Source of the DNA: an uncultured Pelagibacteraceae bacterium
GTDB taxonomy: Bacteria; Pseudomonadota; Alphaproteobacteria; Pelagibacterales; Pelagibacteraceae
Direction: 5' to 3'
NCBI GenBank assembly: GCA_902579115.1
Contig: CACHFP010000001.1
Span: 124,001-188,000 of the forward strand
Length of the DNA: 64,000 bases
This document shows positions 1-9,499 of this stretch, in pieces. The notes under the pieces were generated by a model, which saw only the letters and a list, made by a program, of their open reading frames with translations, did not search any database and was not told the DNA's origin. The translations under genes and the position numbers were made by a program. Each line of letters opens with the position of its first letter. Position 1 is the first letter of the stretch.

Positions 1-295
1 TTCTCCAAATCTTCTCATGACTATAGTTGAAAGGTAATTTAATTAACCTATTGTATTGTTTAGACTTAGCATCATCGCACCAACCCATTTTTTTATTAAT
101 AATCATTTTTTTAAGTTTAGATCGAAGTTTTTTTAATCTATCTTTTCGATAAAGGATTCCTTTTATTTTATAAGTACCTTTTGGAGTAATTAGGTCACCT
201 TCTTTTTTCTTAACATCAATTCCTCTTTTACCAACAGCGCATTTTACTTTATAATGTCTAAAGTAAAGAAATTTATTTTTTACCACAATATGCAT
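1..295 (-). CDS. L,D-transpeptidase (YkuD-like) family protein, truncated by window start
   Basis: Reverse-strand open frame missing from the ORF track because it runs off the edge: MHIVVKNKFLYFRHYKVKCAVGKRGIDVKKKEGDLITPKGTYKIKGILYRKDR...MGWCDDAKSKQYNRLIKLPFNYSHEKIWR. EGDLITPKGTY and MGWCDD..YNRLIKLP..YSHEKIWR resemble this family. Confidence 0.8.
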   Translation of the reverse strand, partial: MHIVVKNKFLYFRHYKVKCAVGKRGIDVKKKEGDLITPKGTYKIKGILYRKDRLKKLRSKLKKMIINKKMGWCDDAKSKQYNRLIKLPFNYSHEKIWR

Positions 296-916
296 AAATT
301 GAACATTTTACTATCCGGTCCCAATAATTTTATTTCAACAATAAACGAACTTAAACAATATTTAAAGTTCAACCTTAAATATAACGATAAAAAATCTTTA
401 GATATATCTTTAATTAATTTTGATGTCTTAATTTTCCATCATGATTCTTATGAAATCTTAAAACAAAAAAACGATTTTAAAAAAATAAAAAATATAAAAA
501 TTTTGATTACCAAAAAAAAATCAAAATTTAGTGATAAATTTGATGCTATAATAACATTACCTACTTCGATTAAAGAAATAAATGAAGTAGTCGAGACTAG
601 TTTTGCAAAAAAACAGTTTAATCTTAATTCATCAATTAAAATAAAAAAATATTTTTTAGATAAAAATGAGAAAAGATTAATTAAAGATAATTTTTATATA
701 ATATTAACTGAAAAAGAAATTAAACTTTTGGAGCTATTTTTAATTAAGAAAAAAGCAATATCTAAAAATGAAATTTTATCGCTCGTCTGGCATTACTCAG
801 AAGATGCAGATACTCACACAGTAGAAACACATATTTATAGGTTAAGAAAAAAAATTCAGGAAAAATTTTTAGATAATAATTTTATTTTGAATAATAAGGA
901 TGGTTATTACTTATGA
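290..916 (+). CDS. OmpR-type winged-helix response regulator with degenerate receiver domain (ORF track start 254; 290 preferred)
   Basis: C-terminal winged helix: LTEKEIKLLELFLIKKKAISKNEILSLVW...DTHTVETHIYRLRKKI...GYYL. N-terminal region receiver-like but divergent. Confidence 0.75.
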   Translation: MHKLNILLSGPNNFISTINELKQYLKFNLKYNDKKSLDISLINFDVLIFHHDSYEILKQKNDFKKIKNIKILITKKKSKFSDKFDAIITLPTSIKEINEVVETSFAKKQFNLNSSIKIKKYFLDKNEKRLIKDNFYIILTEKEIKLLELFLIKKKAISKNEILSLVWHYSEDADTHTVETHIYRLRKKIQEKFLDNNFILNNKDGYYL

Positions 917-1020
917 AGAAGAGGAATAAAATTGCAATCGATCTATTTTCAAAAAAATACCGTAAGCGTATAATTAAGCCTAAAAAAGGAAAAGGAAGTT
1001 TTAAAAGAAAAAAAAGATAG
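913..1020 (+). CDS. arfA: Putative ArfA-like alternative ribosome-rescue factor (35 aa)
   Basis: MKKRNKIAIDLFSKKYRKRIIKPKKGKGSFKRKKR*. Matches the ArfA core pattern LF.....R....KKGKGS(Y/F).RK; ATGA overlap with the upstream gene. Confidence 0.72.
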   Translation: MKKRNKIAIDLFSKKYRKRIIKPKKGKGSFKRKKR

Positions 1021-1021
1021 G

Positions 1022-1951
1022 TTAAATTAATCTTGCTCCAATAATCTGGATTACTTTTGATGACATTTCGGTTCCTTTTTCCAAACATTCTCTAATTGTT
1101 TTCCCATTAATGTATCCATGAATAAATCCACCTGCAAATAAATCGCCAGCTCCTGTTAAATCTTTAATTTCTAAATTTTTTTTTGATGAACATTCTATAA
1201 TATTGTTTCCATGTATTGCTATAGCACCATTTTCACCACGGGTTATGACAATTAATTTATTTAAATTTTTTGAAAAGTTAATAACCTCATCAAATTTTTT
1301 TTCACTTATCAATGATAAGATTTCTTGTTCATTTGCAAAAGTAATATCCAATTTATTTTTTACTAAATTTAAAAATTGAGATTTATGTCTTTCAACACAG
1401 AATAAATCAGACAAAGACATTGCAACTTTTTGAGAGTGATTTATTGCTTTTTCGAATGCTTTTCTTGGTTCGCCTTCATCCCATAGATAACCTTCTAAAA
1501 ACAGAATTTCACTTTCTTTCACTGCCTTAACATTAATATCATTTTCATTTATTTTTCCTGCAGTTCCAAGAAAAGTGCACATTGTTCTCTCTGAGTCTGG
1601 AGTTATTAAAATTAGGCAAGTTCCAGTTGGAGTAGCCTCTTTTTTTTTGACGTATAAGTATTTTACTTTTTCTTTTGTTAAACCTTCTTCATACTTATTT
1701 CCCAAATTATCATCGCTGACTTTGCCTATAAAACCAACTTTGTTACCAAGTTGAGATAATCCGACTATTGAATTCGCTACTGAACCACCTGAAATTGTTT
1801 CCTCTATTTTTAAATTTGATAATAATTTCTTGAATTCACTCTCATCTACGAGCTTCATTGTACTTTTGGTTAATTTATTTTTAAGCAGAAAATCGTCATT
1901 TACTTTACAAATAACATCTACTATGGCGTTACCAATTCCCAGAACTTTCAT
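1022..1951 (-). CDS. PfkB-family carbohydrate/adenosine kinase
   Basis: N-terminal MKVLGIGNAIVDVICKV, GGSVANSIVGLSQLG, C-terminal DLTGAGDLFAGGFIHG. Confidence 0.9.
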   Translation of the reverse strand: MKVLGIGNAIVDVICKVNDDFLLKNKLTKSTMKLVDESEFKKLLSNLKIEETISGGSVANSIVGLSQLGNKVGFIGKVSDDNLGNKYEEGLTKEKVKYLYVKKKEATPTGTCLILITPDSERTMCTFLGTAGKINENDINVKAVKESEILFLEGYLWDEGEPRKAFEKAINHSQKVAMSLSDLFCVERHKSQFLNLVKNKLDITFANEQEILSLISEKKFDEVINFSKNLNKLIVITRGENGAIAIHGNNIIECSSKKNLEIKDLTGAGDLFAGGFIHGYINGKTIRECLEKGTEMSSKVIQIIGARLI

Positions 1952-2611
1952 TTAAGCCTTCTTAGTTTTCTTTGGTTTACGTCTATTTGGATAACAGCTT
2001 TTACATATTTTACAAGTTATTCCATAGCATTCTCTTGCTTTACAAAACTGTCTTCCATACCAAATTATTTGTAGATGAAGTTTGTTCCAATGCTTCTTTG
2101 GAAAAATTTTTTTTAAATCTTTTTCAGTTTCAACTACATTTTTTCCGCTTGTCAGACCCCATCTTTGAGCCAATCTGTGTATATGAGTATCTACTGGAAA
2201 AGCAGGATAACCAAAACCTTGAGACATAACTACACTTGCAGTTTTGTGCCCAACACCTGGTAGTTGCTCTAATTCTTTAAATGTTTTTGGGACTTTGCCA
2301 TTATAATTTTCCATTAAAGACTTTGATAAGTAAAAAATACTTTTAGCTTTTACTCTAAAAATACCAATTTTTTTTATTAATCTTTCAATTCTTTTTCTGC
2401 CTAGTTTTACAAAATGATCTGGTTGATTATATTTTGGATAAATTTTTCTTGTAACATTATTTACATTTACATCTGTACACTGTGCTGATAACAAAACCGA
2501 AATCAATAGAGTAAAAGTATTCTTATAATTTAATGGTATAGGAACTTTTGGATATGTTTTATTTAATATTTTAATAATAATTTTAGATTTTACTTTATTA
2601 TTCACTTTCAA
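1952..2611 (-). CDS. nth: Endonuclease III
   Basis: HhH LPGVGHKTASVV, VDTHIHRLAQRWG, C-terminal Cys cluster CKARECYGITCKICKSC. Confidence 0.95.
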   Translation of the reverse strand: MKVNNKVKSKIIIKILNKTYPKVPIPLNYKNTFTLLISVLLSAQCTDVNVNNVTRKIYPKYNQPDHFVKLGRKRIERLIKKIGIFRVKAKSIFYLSKSLMENYNGKVPKTFKELEQLPGVGHKTASVVMSQGFGYPAFPVDTHIHRLAQRWGLTSGKNVVETEKDLKKIFPKKHWNKLHLQIIWYGRQFCKARECYGITCKICKSCYPNRRKPKKTKKA

Positions 2612-3056
2612 GTACTTTTTGTTTAGCTTTAGAGAATTCTTCGCGAGTGAGATCTCCAGATTTAAACATCTCTCTTAGAAGATTTAGCTGACCAGCTACT
2701 GTTTCTGTTGAATTTCTTAAAATTTCAGAATTTACTAGATCTACATTATCACAATTCTTTTTTTTCATTATCTTTAATAGGTGATAGGTTCTTTCATTAG
2801 CCGCTTTAATTGCTTTATCAGCATTATGGTATGAAGTTGCCATTGCAGGCCAAAATAAAATAAACCTAGCCATATTGCCGCCTGTATTTTCTTTTTCATA
2901 CAAAGCATCTCGCTTAAATTTTTGAGCCTCTGCTACAGCAATTTCTAGTTCATCACAGTTTTTCTTTTGATCAAGAGGATTTTCAACATCCACAACTTCT
3001 GGTGTTGCGCATGATATAAATAGCGTAAATAGTGACAGAAAGGTTAAAATCTTCAC
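2598..3056 (-). CDS. Lipoprotein with SHOCT-like C-terminus
   Basis: Lipobox LFISCA; C-terminal LNLLREMFKSGDLTREEFSKAKQKVLE. Confidence 0.6.
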   Translation of the reverse strand: MKILTFLSLFTLFISCATPEVVDVENPLDQKKNCDELEIAVAEAQKFKRDALYEKENTGGNMARFILFWPAMATSYHNADKAIKAANERTYHLLKIMKKKNCDNVDLVNSEILRNSTETVAGQLNLLREMFKSGDLTREEFSKAKQKVLESE

Positions 3057-3076
3057 AAATATAATTTATTTAAATT

Positions 3077-3853
3077 TTATTTAAAATTCAAAAGATTTCT
3101 CATCGTATAGAGCCCAGGTTTTTTTTTTATTATCCATTTTGCTGCACTAAGCGCGCCCTCAGAATAAAGAGCTCTATCAAAAGACTCATGATTTAAAGTT
3201 ACAACTTCTTTACCACTTGAGAAATTTACCTCGTGTTTACCTATTACAGATCCTTTCCTTATTGAATTGATATTTATCTTTTTACTATAAGGAAAAGTGC
3301 TTTTATTCAGGTACCTTTTGCCCAAAATATTATTGAGTTTTTTATTTTTACCATTTGCAATACCCTCCCCAAGCATCAAAGCAGTACCTGATGGATAATC
3401 AATTTTATTTTTGTGATGAATTTCATATATTTTACTTAAAAAACTTTTACCTAGTGATCTTGCAGCTATTTCAGTCAGATGCATCAAAAGATTTACTCCT
3501 AAACTCATATTTCCAGCCTTTAAAATAGGGATTTTTTTTGAATAATTTTTTATTATTTTTTCCTGTTTTTTTGTAAAACCAGTTGTTCCAATAACAACTC
3601 TCTTTTTAAGTTTAACAGCAATTTTGAGTACACTTAAAGTGCACTTTGGAACTGAAAAATCAATTATGACATTTGCTTTGTCAAATGCCTCAGTCGAATT
3701 GAAAGTCGGTTTAATTCCATTAATTTTACGATTAATCCTTTTGTTTTCTGTTAAAGCAACTACTTTAAATCTTTTATCAAATTTAGAGGATTTTATGAGT
3801 TTTTGACCCATTCTACCCATACATCCAGTAATAGCTAAATTAATTTTTTTCAT
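3077..3853 (-). CDS. dapB: 4-hydroxy-tetrahydrodipicolinate reductase
   Basis: MKKINLAITGCMGRMGQKLI, IGTTGFTKKQ, EIHHKNKIDYPSGTAL. Confidence 0.95.
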   Translation of the reverse strand: MKKINLAITGCMGRMGQKLIKSSKFDKRFKVVALTENKRINRKINGIKPTFNSTEAFDKANVIIDFSVPKCTLSVLKIAVKLKKRVVIGTTGFTKKQEKIIKNYSKKIPILKAGNMSLGVNLLMHLTEIAARSLGKSFLSKIYEIHHKNKIDYPSGTALMLGEGIANGKNKKLNNILGKRYLNKSTFPYSKKININSIRKGSVIGKHEVNFSSGKEVVTLNHESFDRALYSEGALSAAKWIIKKKPGLYTMRNLLNFK

Positions 3854-4020
3854 TATTTAATAATATAAACAATTACAATAATAATAAGCACAATTATAGT
3901 CCAAATAGATAAATTACTTAAAAATTGTTTTAGTTTATTATTTGTAGATAAAAAACCTGGTAGAATTAAAGCCATTACCGCAATTAAAAAAATTGCAGAC
4001 ATTATTTGTTCAGTTTCCAT
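3853..4020 (-). CDS. Small (55 aa) membrane protein of unknown function
   Basis: Frame METEQIMSAIFLIAVMALILPGFLSTNNKLKQFLSNLSIWTIIVLIIIVIVYIIK*; two hydrophobic segments; fills the dnaJ-dapB gap exactly and overlaps dapB start by 1 nt. Confidence 0.6.
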   Translation of the reverse strand: METEQIMSAIFLIAVMALILPGFLSTNNKLKQFLSNLSIWTIIVLIIIVIVYIIK

Positions 4021-4025
4021 TTAAA

Positions 4026-5147
4026 TTAAGATCTTTTCCAGAATTTTTTGGCTTTTTCAAAAAAACTTTTTATAACTGGATCTGGTTTATTAGACTCTAT
4101 TTCATTAAATTCCTCTAAAATCTCTTTTTGTCTTTTAGACATCGAAGTTGGTACTTGTGTTATAACTCTTATATAAAGATCACCAAATGTACTTCTTCTA
4201 AGAACAGGCATACCTTTACCTTTTAATCTGAATTGTTTTCCGAATTGAGTCCCAGCAGGAATTTTAATTTTGGATTTACCACCATCAATTGAAGGGACCT
4301 CTACTGAAGTTCCTAAAGCTGCATCTGAAAATGAGATTGGAAGTTCATAATATAGATTTTCATCTGATCTTTTAAAAATATTATGATTATCAATTGAAAT
4401 AAATAAATATAAATCTCCGCTTGACCCACCTTTAGATCCAGCCTCTCCCTTACCAGAAAGCCTAATTCTAGTTCCGTCATCAACTCCTTTAGGGATTTTA
4501 ACAGTTACATTTTCGCTAGCTTGAACTTTCCCGTTTCCATTGCAGCTATTACAAGGTGTACTAATCATTTCTCCATAACCACTACACTGTGGACAGGTTT
4601 GTTGAACTGTGAAGAAACCCTGGTTTGTTCTAACTTTACCTCTACCTGAACAATAATCACACCTTATTGGTTTAGATCCTTTTGCTGCACCACTGCCCAA
4701 ACATGATTTGCAAGACTTATATGTTGTATATCTAACATTTTTTTCAGTGCCTTTGTAAGCATCTTCTAAATTGATGCTTACATCGTACCTTAAATCATTA
4801 CCTCTATTACTCGTTCTTCTAGAAGAACCTCCACCAAAGTCGCTAAAGAAATCCTCAAAAATATCTGAAAAGGACGAGCTATCAAATCCACCAAATCCTT
4901 GAAATCCTCCACTGCTACCACCTTCAAAAGCGGCATGTCCAAATTGATCATAGTTGGCTTTTCTCTTATCATCAGAAAGTATATGATATGCTTCGCTAGC
5001 CTCTTTAAATTTTTCTTCTGAGGCTTTGTCTCCTTTATTTTTATCTGGATGGTATTTTAAGGCTAATTTTCTGTAAGCTTTTTTAATATCATCTTTTGAA
5101 GCCCCTTTTGGGATACCTAAGACATCATAACAATCTCTTTTAGCCAC
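4026..5147 (-). CDS. dnaJ: Chaperone DnaJ
   Basis: J domain with HPD (KYHPDKNKG), Gly/Phe region, four CxxCxGxG zinc motifs. Confidence 0.98.
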   Translation of the reverse strand: MAKRDCYDVLGIPKGASKDDIKKAYRKLALKYHPDKNKGDKASEEKFKEASEAYHILSDDKRKANYDQFGHAAFEGGSSGGFQGFGGFDSSSFSDIFEDFFSDFGGGSSRRTSNRGNDLRYDVSINLEDAYKGTEKNVRYTTYKSCKSCLGSGAAKGSKPIRCDYCSGRGKVRTNQGFFTVQQTCPQCSGYGEMISTPCNSCNGNGKVQASENVTVKIPKGVDDGTRIRLSGKGEAGSKGGSSGDLYLFISIDNHNIFKRSDENLYYELPISFSDAALGTSVEVPSIDGGKSKIKIPAGTQFGKQFRLKGKGMPVLRRSTFGDLYIRVITQVPTSMSKRQKEILEEFNEIESNKPDPVIKSFFEKAKKFWKRS

Positions 5148-5170
5148 AGGACGTCTCCTTATTTTTTATC

Positions 5171-7096
5171 TTAGGCGCTTTTTTCTTTATCTTCCTTCAC
5201 GTCTTCAAAATCTGCATCTACTACATTATCTTTTTCACCTGGTTTAGCATCTTTTGGCCCACCACTACCTTTGTCTTTATCGTCTGGTTTTTGTTGGCTT
5301 TTATAAACTGCTTCACCTAACTTCATAGAAACTTGAATTAAACTTTGTGTTTTTTTCTTAATATCCTCAATATCAGTTCCCTCTAAAGATTTTTTTAGAT
5401 CTGATATCCCGTTTTCAATAGACTTTTTCTCCTCCGCTGAAACTTTATCGCCGTGCTCTTTCAAACTTTTTTCAGTTGAGAAAACTAAACTATCAGCCTG
5501 ATTTCTAGCATCCACCGACTCTCTTTTTTTCTTATCAGCTTCTTTGTTAGCTTCTGCATCTTTAACCATTTTTTGAATTTCTTCGTCAGATAAACCTCCT
5601 GACGCTTGAATTTGAATTTTTTGTTCTTTGCCAGTTCCTTTATCTTTTGCAGAAACACTTACGATACCATTTGCATCAATGTCAAATGTTACTTCTATTT
5701 GAGGTGTTCCTCTTGGTGCTGGAGGAATTCCAACTAATTCAAAATTGCCGAGTATTTTGTTGTCTGCAGCCATCTCTCTTTCACCTTGTAAAACTCTAAT
5801 TGAGACCGCAGGTTGATTATCTTCAGCAGTTGAAAATACCTGACTCTTTTTTGTAGGGATAGTTGTATTTTTCTCAATTAATTTTGTAGAAACACCGCCA
5901 AGGGTTTCTATACCAAGTGACAGAGGCGTAACATCTAAAAGCAAAACATCTTTTACATCACCTTGTAGTACCCCACCTTGAATTGCTGCTCCCATGGCTA
6001 CAACTTCATCAGGGTTCACACTTTTATTAGGTTCTTTTCCAAAAAAATTTTTAACAGTCTCAATAATTTTTGGCATTCTAGTCATCCCACCTACTAAGAC
6101 AATCTCATTGATTTCAGCAGCAGAGAAACCCGAGTCTTTTAAGGCAGTTTTGCAAGGCTCTAAAGTTCTATCTACTAAAGCTTGTACCAAAGCCTCAAGT
6201 TTAGCTCTAGTAAACTTTAAATTTAAATGTTTTGGGCCAGATTTATCTGCAGTAATAAATGGCAAATTAATTTCAGTTTGAGCAGCAGAAGAAAGCTCAA
6301 TTTTTGCCTTTTCAGCTGCTTCCTTTAATCTCTGTAAGGCTAGTTTGTCAGTTTTTAAATCTATACCGTTATCTTTCTTAAATTCAGAGGCAAGGTATTC
6401 AACTATTGTATCATCAAAATCTTCTCCTCCTAAAAAAGTATCTCCATTTGTAGATTTAACCTCGAATACCCCGTCTCCAATTTCTAAAATTGATATATCA
6501 AAAGTACCACCACCTAAGTCATACACTGCTATTTTTTTCCCACCTTTTTTATCAAGGCCATAGGCAAGTGATGCAGCGGTTGGTTCATTTATAATCCTAA
6601 GAACTTCTAGGCCAGCAATTTTTCCTGCATCTTTGGTTGCTTGTCTTTGCGAGTCGTTAAAATATGCTGGAACTGTAATTACTGCTTTAGTAACTGCTTG
6701 ACCTAAATACTTTTCGGCGGTCTCTTTCATTTTTTGTAGAACAAATGCTGATATTTGAGCAGGCGAATATTTTTTTCCCTTGCCCTCTACCCAGGCATCG
6801 CCATTATCAGACTTTACAATTTTATAAGGAACCTTCGAAATATCTTTTTGAACTGATGGCCCATCAAATTTTCTACCAATTAATCTTTTAACAGCGAAAA
6901 TAGTATCACCCGCATTTGTAACTGCCTGTCGTTTAGCAGGTTGTCCAACTAATTTCTCCTCATTTTCCAAAAACGCTACTACTGAAGGAGTTGTTCTAGC
7001 TCCTTCTGTATTTTCTAATACCTTAGCTTGAGTGCCATCCATGATAGCAACACAAGAATTAGTTGTTCCTAAGTCAATTCCAATTACTTTACTCAT
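5171..7096 (-). CDS. dnaK: Chaperone DnaK
   Basis: [44 protein letters not shown]. Confidence 0.99.
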   Translation of the reverse strand: MSKVIGIDLGTTNSCVAIMDGTQAKVLENTEGARTTPSVVAFLENEEKLVGQPAKRQAVTNAGDTIFAVKRLIGRKFDGPSVQKDISKVPYKIVKSDNGDAWVEGKGKKYSPAQISAFVLQKMKETAEKYLGQAVTKAVITVPAYFNDSQRQATKDAGKIAGLEVLRIINEPTAASLAYGLDKKGGKKIAVYDLGGGTFDISILEIGDGVFEVKSTNGDTFLGGEDFDDTIVEYLASEFKKDNGIDLKTDKLALQRLKEAAEKAKIELSSAAQTEINLPFITADKSGPKHLNLKFTRAKLEALVQALVDRTLEPCKTALKDSGFSAAEINEIVLVGGMTRMPKIIETVKNFFGKEPNKSVNPDEVVAMGAAIQGGVLQGDVKDVLLLDVTPLSLGIETLGGVSTKLIEKNTTIPTKKSQVFSTAEDNQPAVSIRVLQGEREMAADNKILGNFELVGIPPAPRGTPQIEVTFDIDANGIVSVSAKDKGTGKEQKIQIQASGGLSDEEIQKMVKDAEANKEADKKKRESVDARNQADSLVFSTEKSLKEHGDKVSAEEKKSIENGISDLKKSLEGTDIEDIKKKTQSLIQVSMKLGEAVYKSQQKPDDKDKGSGGPKDAKPGEKDNVVDADFEDVKEDKEKSA

Positions 7097-7148
7097 TATT
7101 TATTCCTTTTGTTAAATTTATATGGGTGTTTTTTTCTACTCTACAAGG

Positions 7149-7733
7149 TTATTTTTTATCTTTTTTTTCCTTTTTTTCCTCGTTTTTCTGATTTTCTTTC
7201 TTTGCTACCCCCACTAAAGCAGGTCTTAACAATCTTTCACCTAACATGTAGCCTGATTGTATTTCTTGAACGATTGTTCCAACTTCCGATTTATCGTCCT
7301 CTATCTCAGCCATCGCTTGGTGTAGATTGGGGTTAAATTTTTTTCCTTTAGCATCGATTTTTGTAATTCTATTTTTTTCAAAAATTGAAATTAAATCTTT
7401 CTCAATAATTGCGATATTGTCTAAAAACTTATCCAGATCTTTGTTAGATTTTAAAACTTGATCATTTTTTATTGCATTCTTAGCTCTATCTAAGTTATCT
7501 AATATAGCTAGGCTTTCTTTAGCAAAGTTGAAGGATCCGAATTCAAAAGCATCTTTTATTTCTTTTTCAAATCTTCTTCTTTGGTTTTCTATTTCAGCCA
7601 GCGATCTTAACAACTTATCTTCAGTTTCTTTTAATTTTTCCTCAATAGTAGTTTCTTTTTTTGTATTTTCTTCCGTGCTCTTAGTGTCCGAAGAGTCAAT
7701 ATCTTTTTGTTTTTTTTCATTATTTTCTGACAT
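7149..7733 (-). CDS. grpE: Nucleotide exchange factor GrpE
   Basis: Position upstream of dnaK; LAEIENQRRRFEKE, NPNLHQAM, VQEIQSGYMLGERLLRPALVGVAK. Confidence 0.96.
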   Translation of the reverse strand: MSENNEKKQKDIDSSDTKSTEENTKKETTIEEKLKETEDKLLRSLAEIENQRRRFEKEIKDAFEFGSFNFAKESLAILDNLDRAKNAIKNDQVLKSNKDLDKFLDNIAIIEKDLISIFEKNRITKIDAKGKKFNPNLHQAMAEIEDDKSEVGTIVQEIQSGYMLGERLLRPALVGVAKKENQKNEEKKEKKDKK

Positions 7734-7776
7734 TAAGTTGCTATATAGTAAAGAATTGTAAAATTACTAGACCTAC

Positions 7777-8355
7777 ATGAAAAAAATTTTAATAGGCACG
7801 CATAACAAAGGAAAATTCAAAGAAATAGCTTATTTATTATCAAGAAAAATCAAAAAAATTTCACCTCAATCTCTTAAAATAAAAAGCCCAAAAGAAACTG
7901 GTAAAACATTTAATGCAAACTCCAGATTAAAAGCTAAATACTTTTCTAAGTATGTTAACTATCCAGTAATTTCTGATGACTCAGGTTTATGCATAAAATC
8001 CTTAAAAAATAAACCTGGAATATATTCTGCACGTTTAGCAAAAACAAAAGGAAGCTTTAGAAAAGCAATGTCATATATTTTAAATAAGTTAAAAAAAAAA
8101 CAAAGTAGATCAGCTTTTTTTATAAGTAGCCTATCTATAAAATATCCTAGAAAGAGGATTATAACCGTTATGGGAAAAGTTAATGGAACAATTTCAAAAA
8201 AAATATTAGGCAATAAAGGATTTGGTTATGACCCTATATTCATTCCAAAAAACTATAAGATTACTTATGGTCAAATGACTCAATCAAAAAAAGTTCTAAT
8301 TGATCATAGGTTTTTAGCTTTTAAAAAATTAAAAAAGAAAATTAAAATTTTATAA
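7777..8355 (+). CDS. rdgB: Non-canonical purine NTP pyrophosphatase (RdgB/HAM1)
   Basis: MKKILIGTHNKGKFKEI, SDDSGLCIKSLKNKPGIYSAR, GFGYDPIFIP. Confidence 0.93.
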   Translation: MKKILIGTHNKGKFKEIAYLLSRKIKKISPQSLKIKSPKETGKTFNANSRLKAKYFSKYVNYPVISDDSGLCIKSLKNKPGIYSARLAKTKGSFRKAMSYILNKLKKKQSRSAFFISSLSIKYPRKRIITVMGKVNGTISKKILGNKGFGYDPIFIPKNYKITYGQMTQSKKVLIDHRFLAFKKLKKKIKIL

Positions 8356-9496
8356 ATTTTTTATTTTCAGTTTTATAAATATCTAATTCTTGAAAAACAT
8401 TTTTATCCTTAAAACTAAAAGTTCCTATTTTACCTTTAATTTTATTTTTAAACATAAAATCATTAATAGAATTAATTTTTCCGTTTTTTTTCCATGCATA
8501 ATATATTAATCCTAATGCATCGTAGGTGAGAATTGTTATTTCATTTGGATAAGTTTGAAATTTTTTAAAATATTTTTTATTATATTTTCTAAATTCGTCG
8601 TAATTTACTGAAGGGTAATAAAGATTTTTAATTGTGTTTTCATAAAAAATACTTTCATCAAACCATTGGTTTACAGTAGTAAACAAAACTCTTTTTTGAT
8701 CAACCTCAGTATACACTAATGAGGTCAGCACACTTTTAAGATTATTCCCAAAATCAATAATAATAACTGAGTCGAAATCTACGTCCCCTAATGTGTATAA
8801 TTGTTCAAGTTTTTCTAAAGTTTTAATAGATTGTTCATCCTCCTTATCTTCAAACATTTTTTTTCTTAATTCCAAATTTCTCTTTCTTTGAGCGTAGTTA
8901 GTTAAAACTTCAATCTCACCAGTTAGGACCTGAGGGTTAGGATTATATATAAATGTTTTCATTTCATTTATATTTAATTCTTTTAATTTTCTTTCGATAA
9001 AATTTGTATAATTATTATCAGGAAACATTATTACTGTTTTTTTCTTTTTTTGTTTTTTTATAAAATTAATTAAAGCTTTGAGTTGAGACTCTAAACTAAT
9101 ACCTATGCTAATTATGTTACTTGTAAATTTAGGCGAAATGTTCGATGGAGATATAAAAATTAATTCAGAATATTTTCTTACTTCATTAAAATCCTCATTA
9201 CTTATAGGTCCAATAATAACTTTAACTCCCTGCGATTTGATATCTTTAATAGCTTCATTGAGCTTATCTTTCTCATTAAAACCAGCATCCCTTGGAATAA
9301 TAAAAACTTTTTCGTCGCCTATTTCCTCCAACGCTAATTGGAGTGAATATAAAAGGGAATTTCCTAAATCGGCGTATTCACCCGTTAAAGGAGCTAATAG
9401 TCCAATTTTAAGATTATCATTTTTTTCATTACCTAAAAGATTAGAATTAATAAATAATATTATATAAGATACTAAAATTAAAATTTTTTTATTCAT
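8342..9496 (-). CDS. LpoA/LppC-like penicillin-binding protein activator (periplasmic-binding fold)
   Basis: Signal peptide, LKIGLLAPLTGEYADLGNSLLYSLQLALEE; divergent to rsmI. Confidence 0.75.
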   Translation of the reverse strand: MNKKILILVSYIILFINSNLLGNEKNDNLKIGLLAPLTGEYADLGNSLLYSLQLALEEIGDEKVFIIPRDAGFNEKDKLNEAIKDIKSQGVKVIIGPISNEDFNEVRKYSELIFISPSNISPKFTSNIISIGISLESQLKALINFIKKQKKKKTVIMFPDNNYTNFIERKLKELNINEMKTFIYNPNPQVLTGEIEVLTNYAQRKRNLELRKKMFEDKEDEQSIKTLEKLEQLYTLGDVDFDSVIIIDFGNNLKSVLTSLVYTEVDQKRVLFTTVNQWFDESIFYENTIKNLYYPSVNYDEFRKYNKKYFKKFQTYPNEITILTYDALGLIYYAWKKNGKINSINDFMFKNKIKGKIGTFSFKDKNVFQELDIYKTENKKFIKF

Positions 9497-9499
9497 ATC

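Noticed and set aside
882-1088. 68-aa minus-strand ORF overlapping the kinase and the ArfA-like ORF
   Set aside because: Conflicts with the kinase C-terminus and the ArfA-like frame; no family similarity.
5994-6563. Plus-strand ORFs (95 aa, 72 aa) opposite dnaK
   Set aside because: Antisense shadow frames of a strongly conserved gene, with low-complexity Ser/Phe-rich translations and no recognisable domain.
7734-7776. CIRCE/HrcA or sigma32-type heat-shock element upstream of grpE
   Set aside because: No inverted repeat matching CIRCE and no convincing sigma32 -35/-10 pair in the 43-bp gap.
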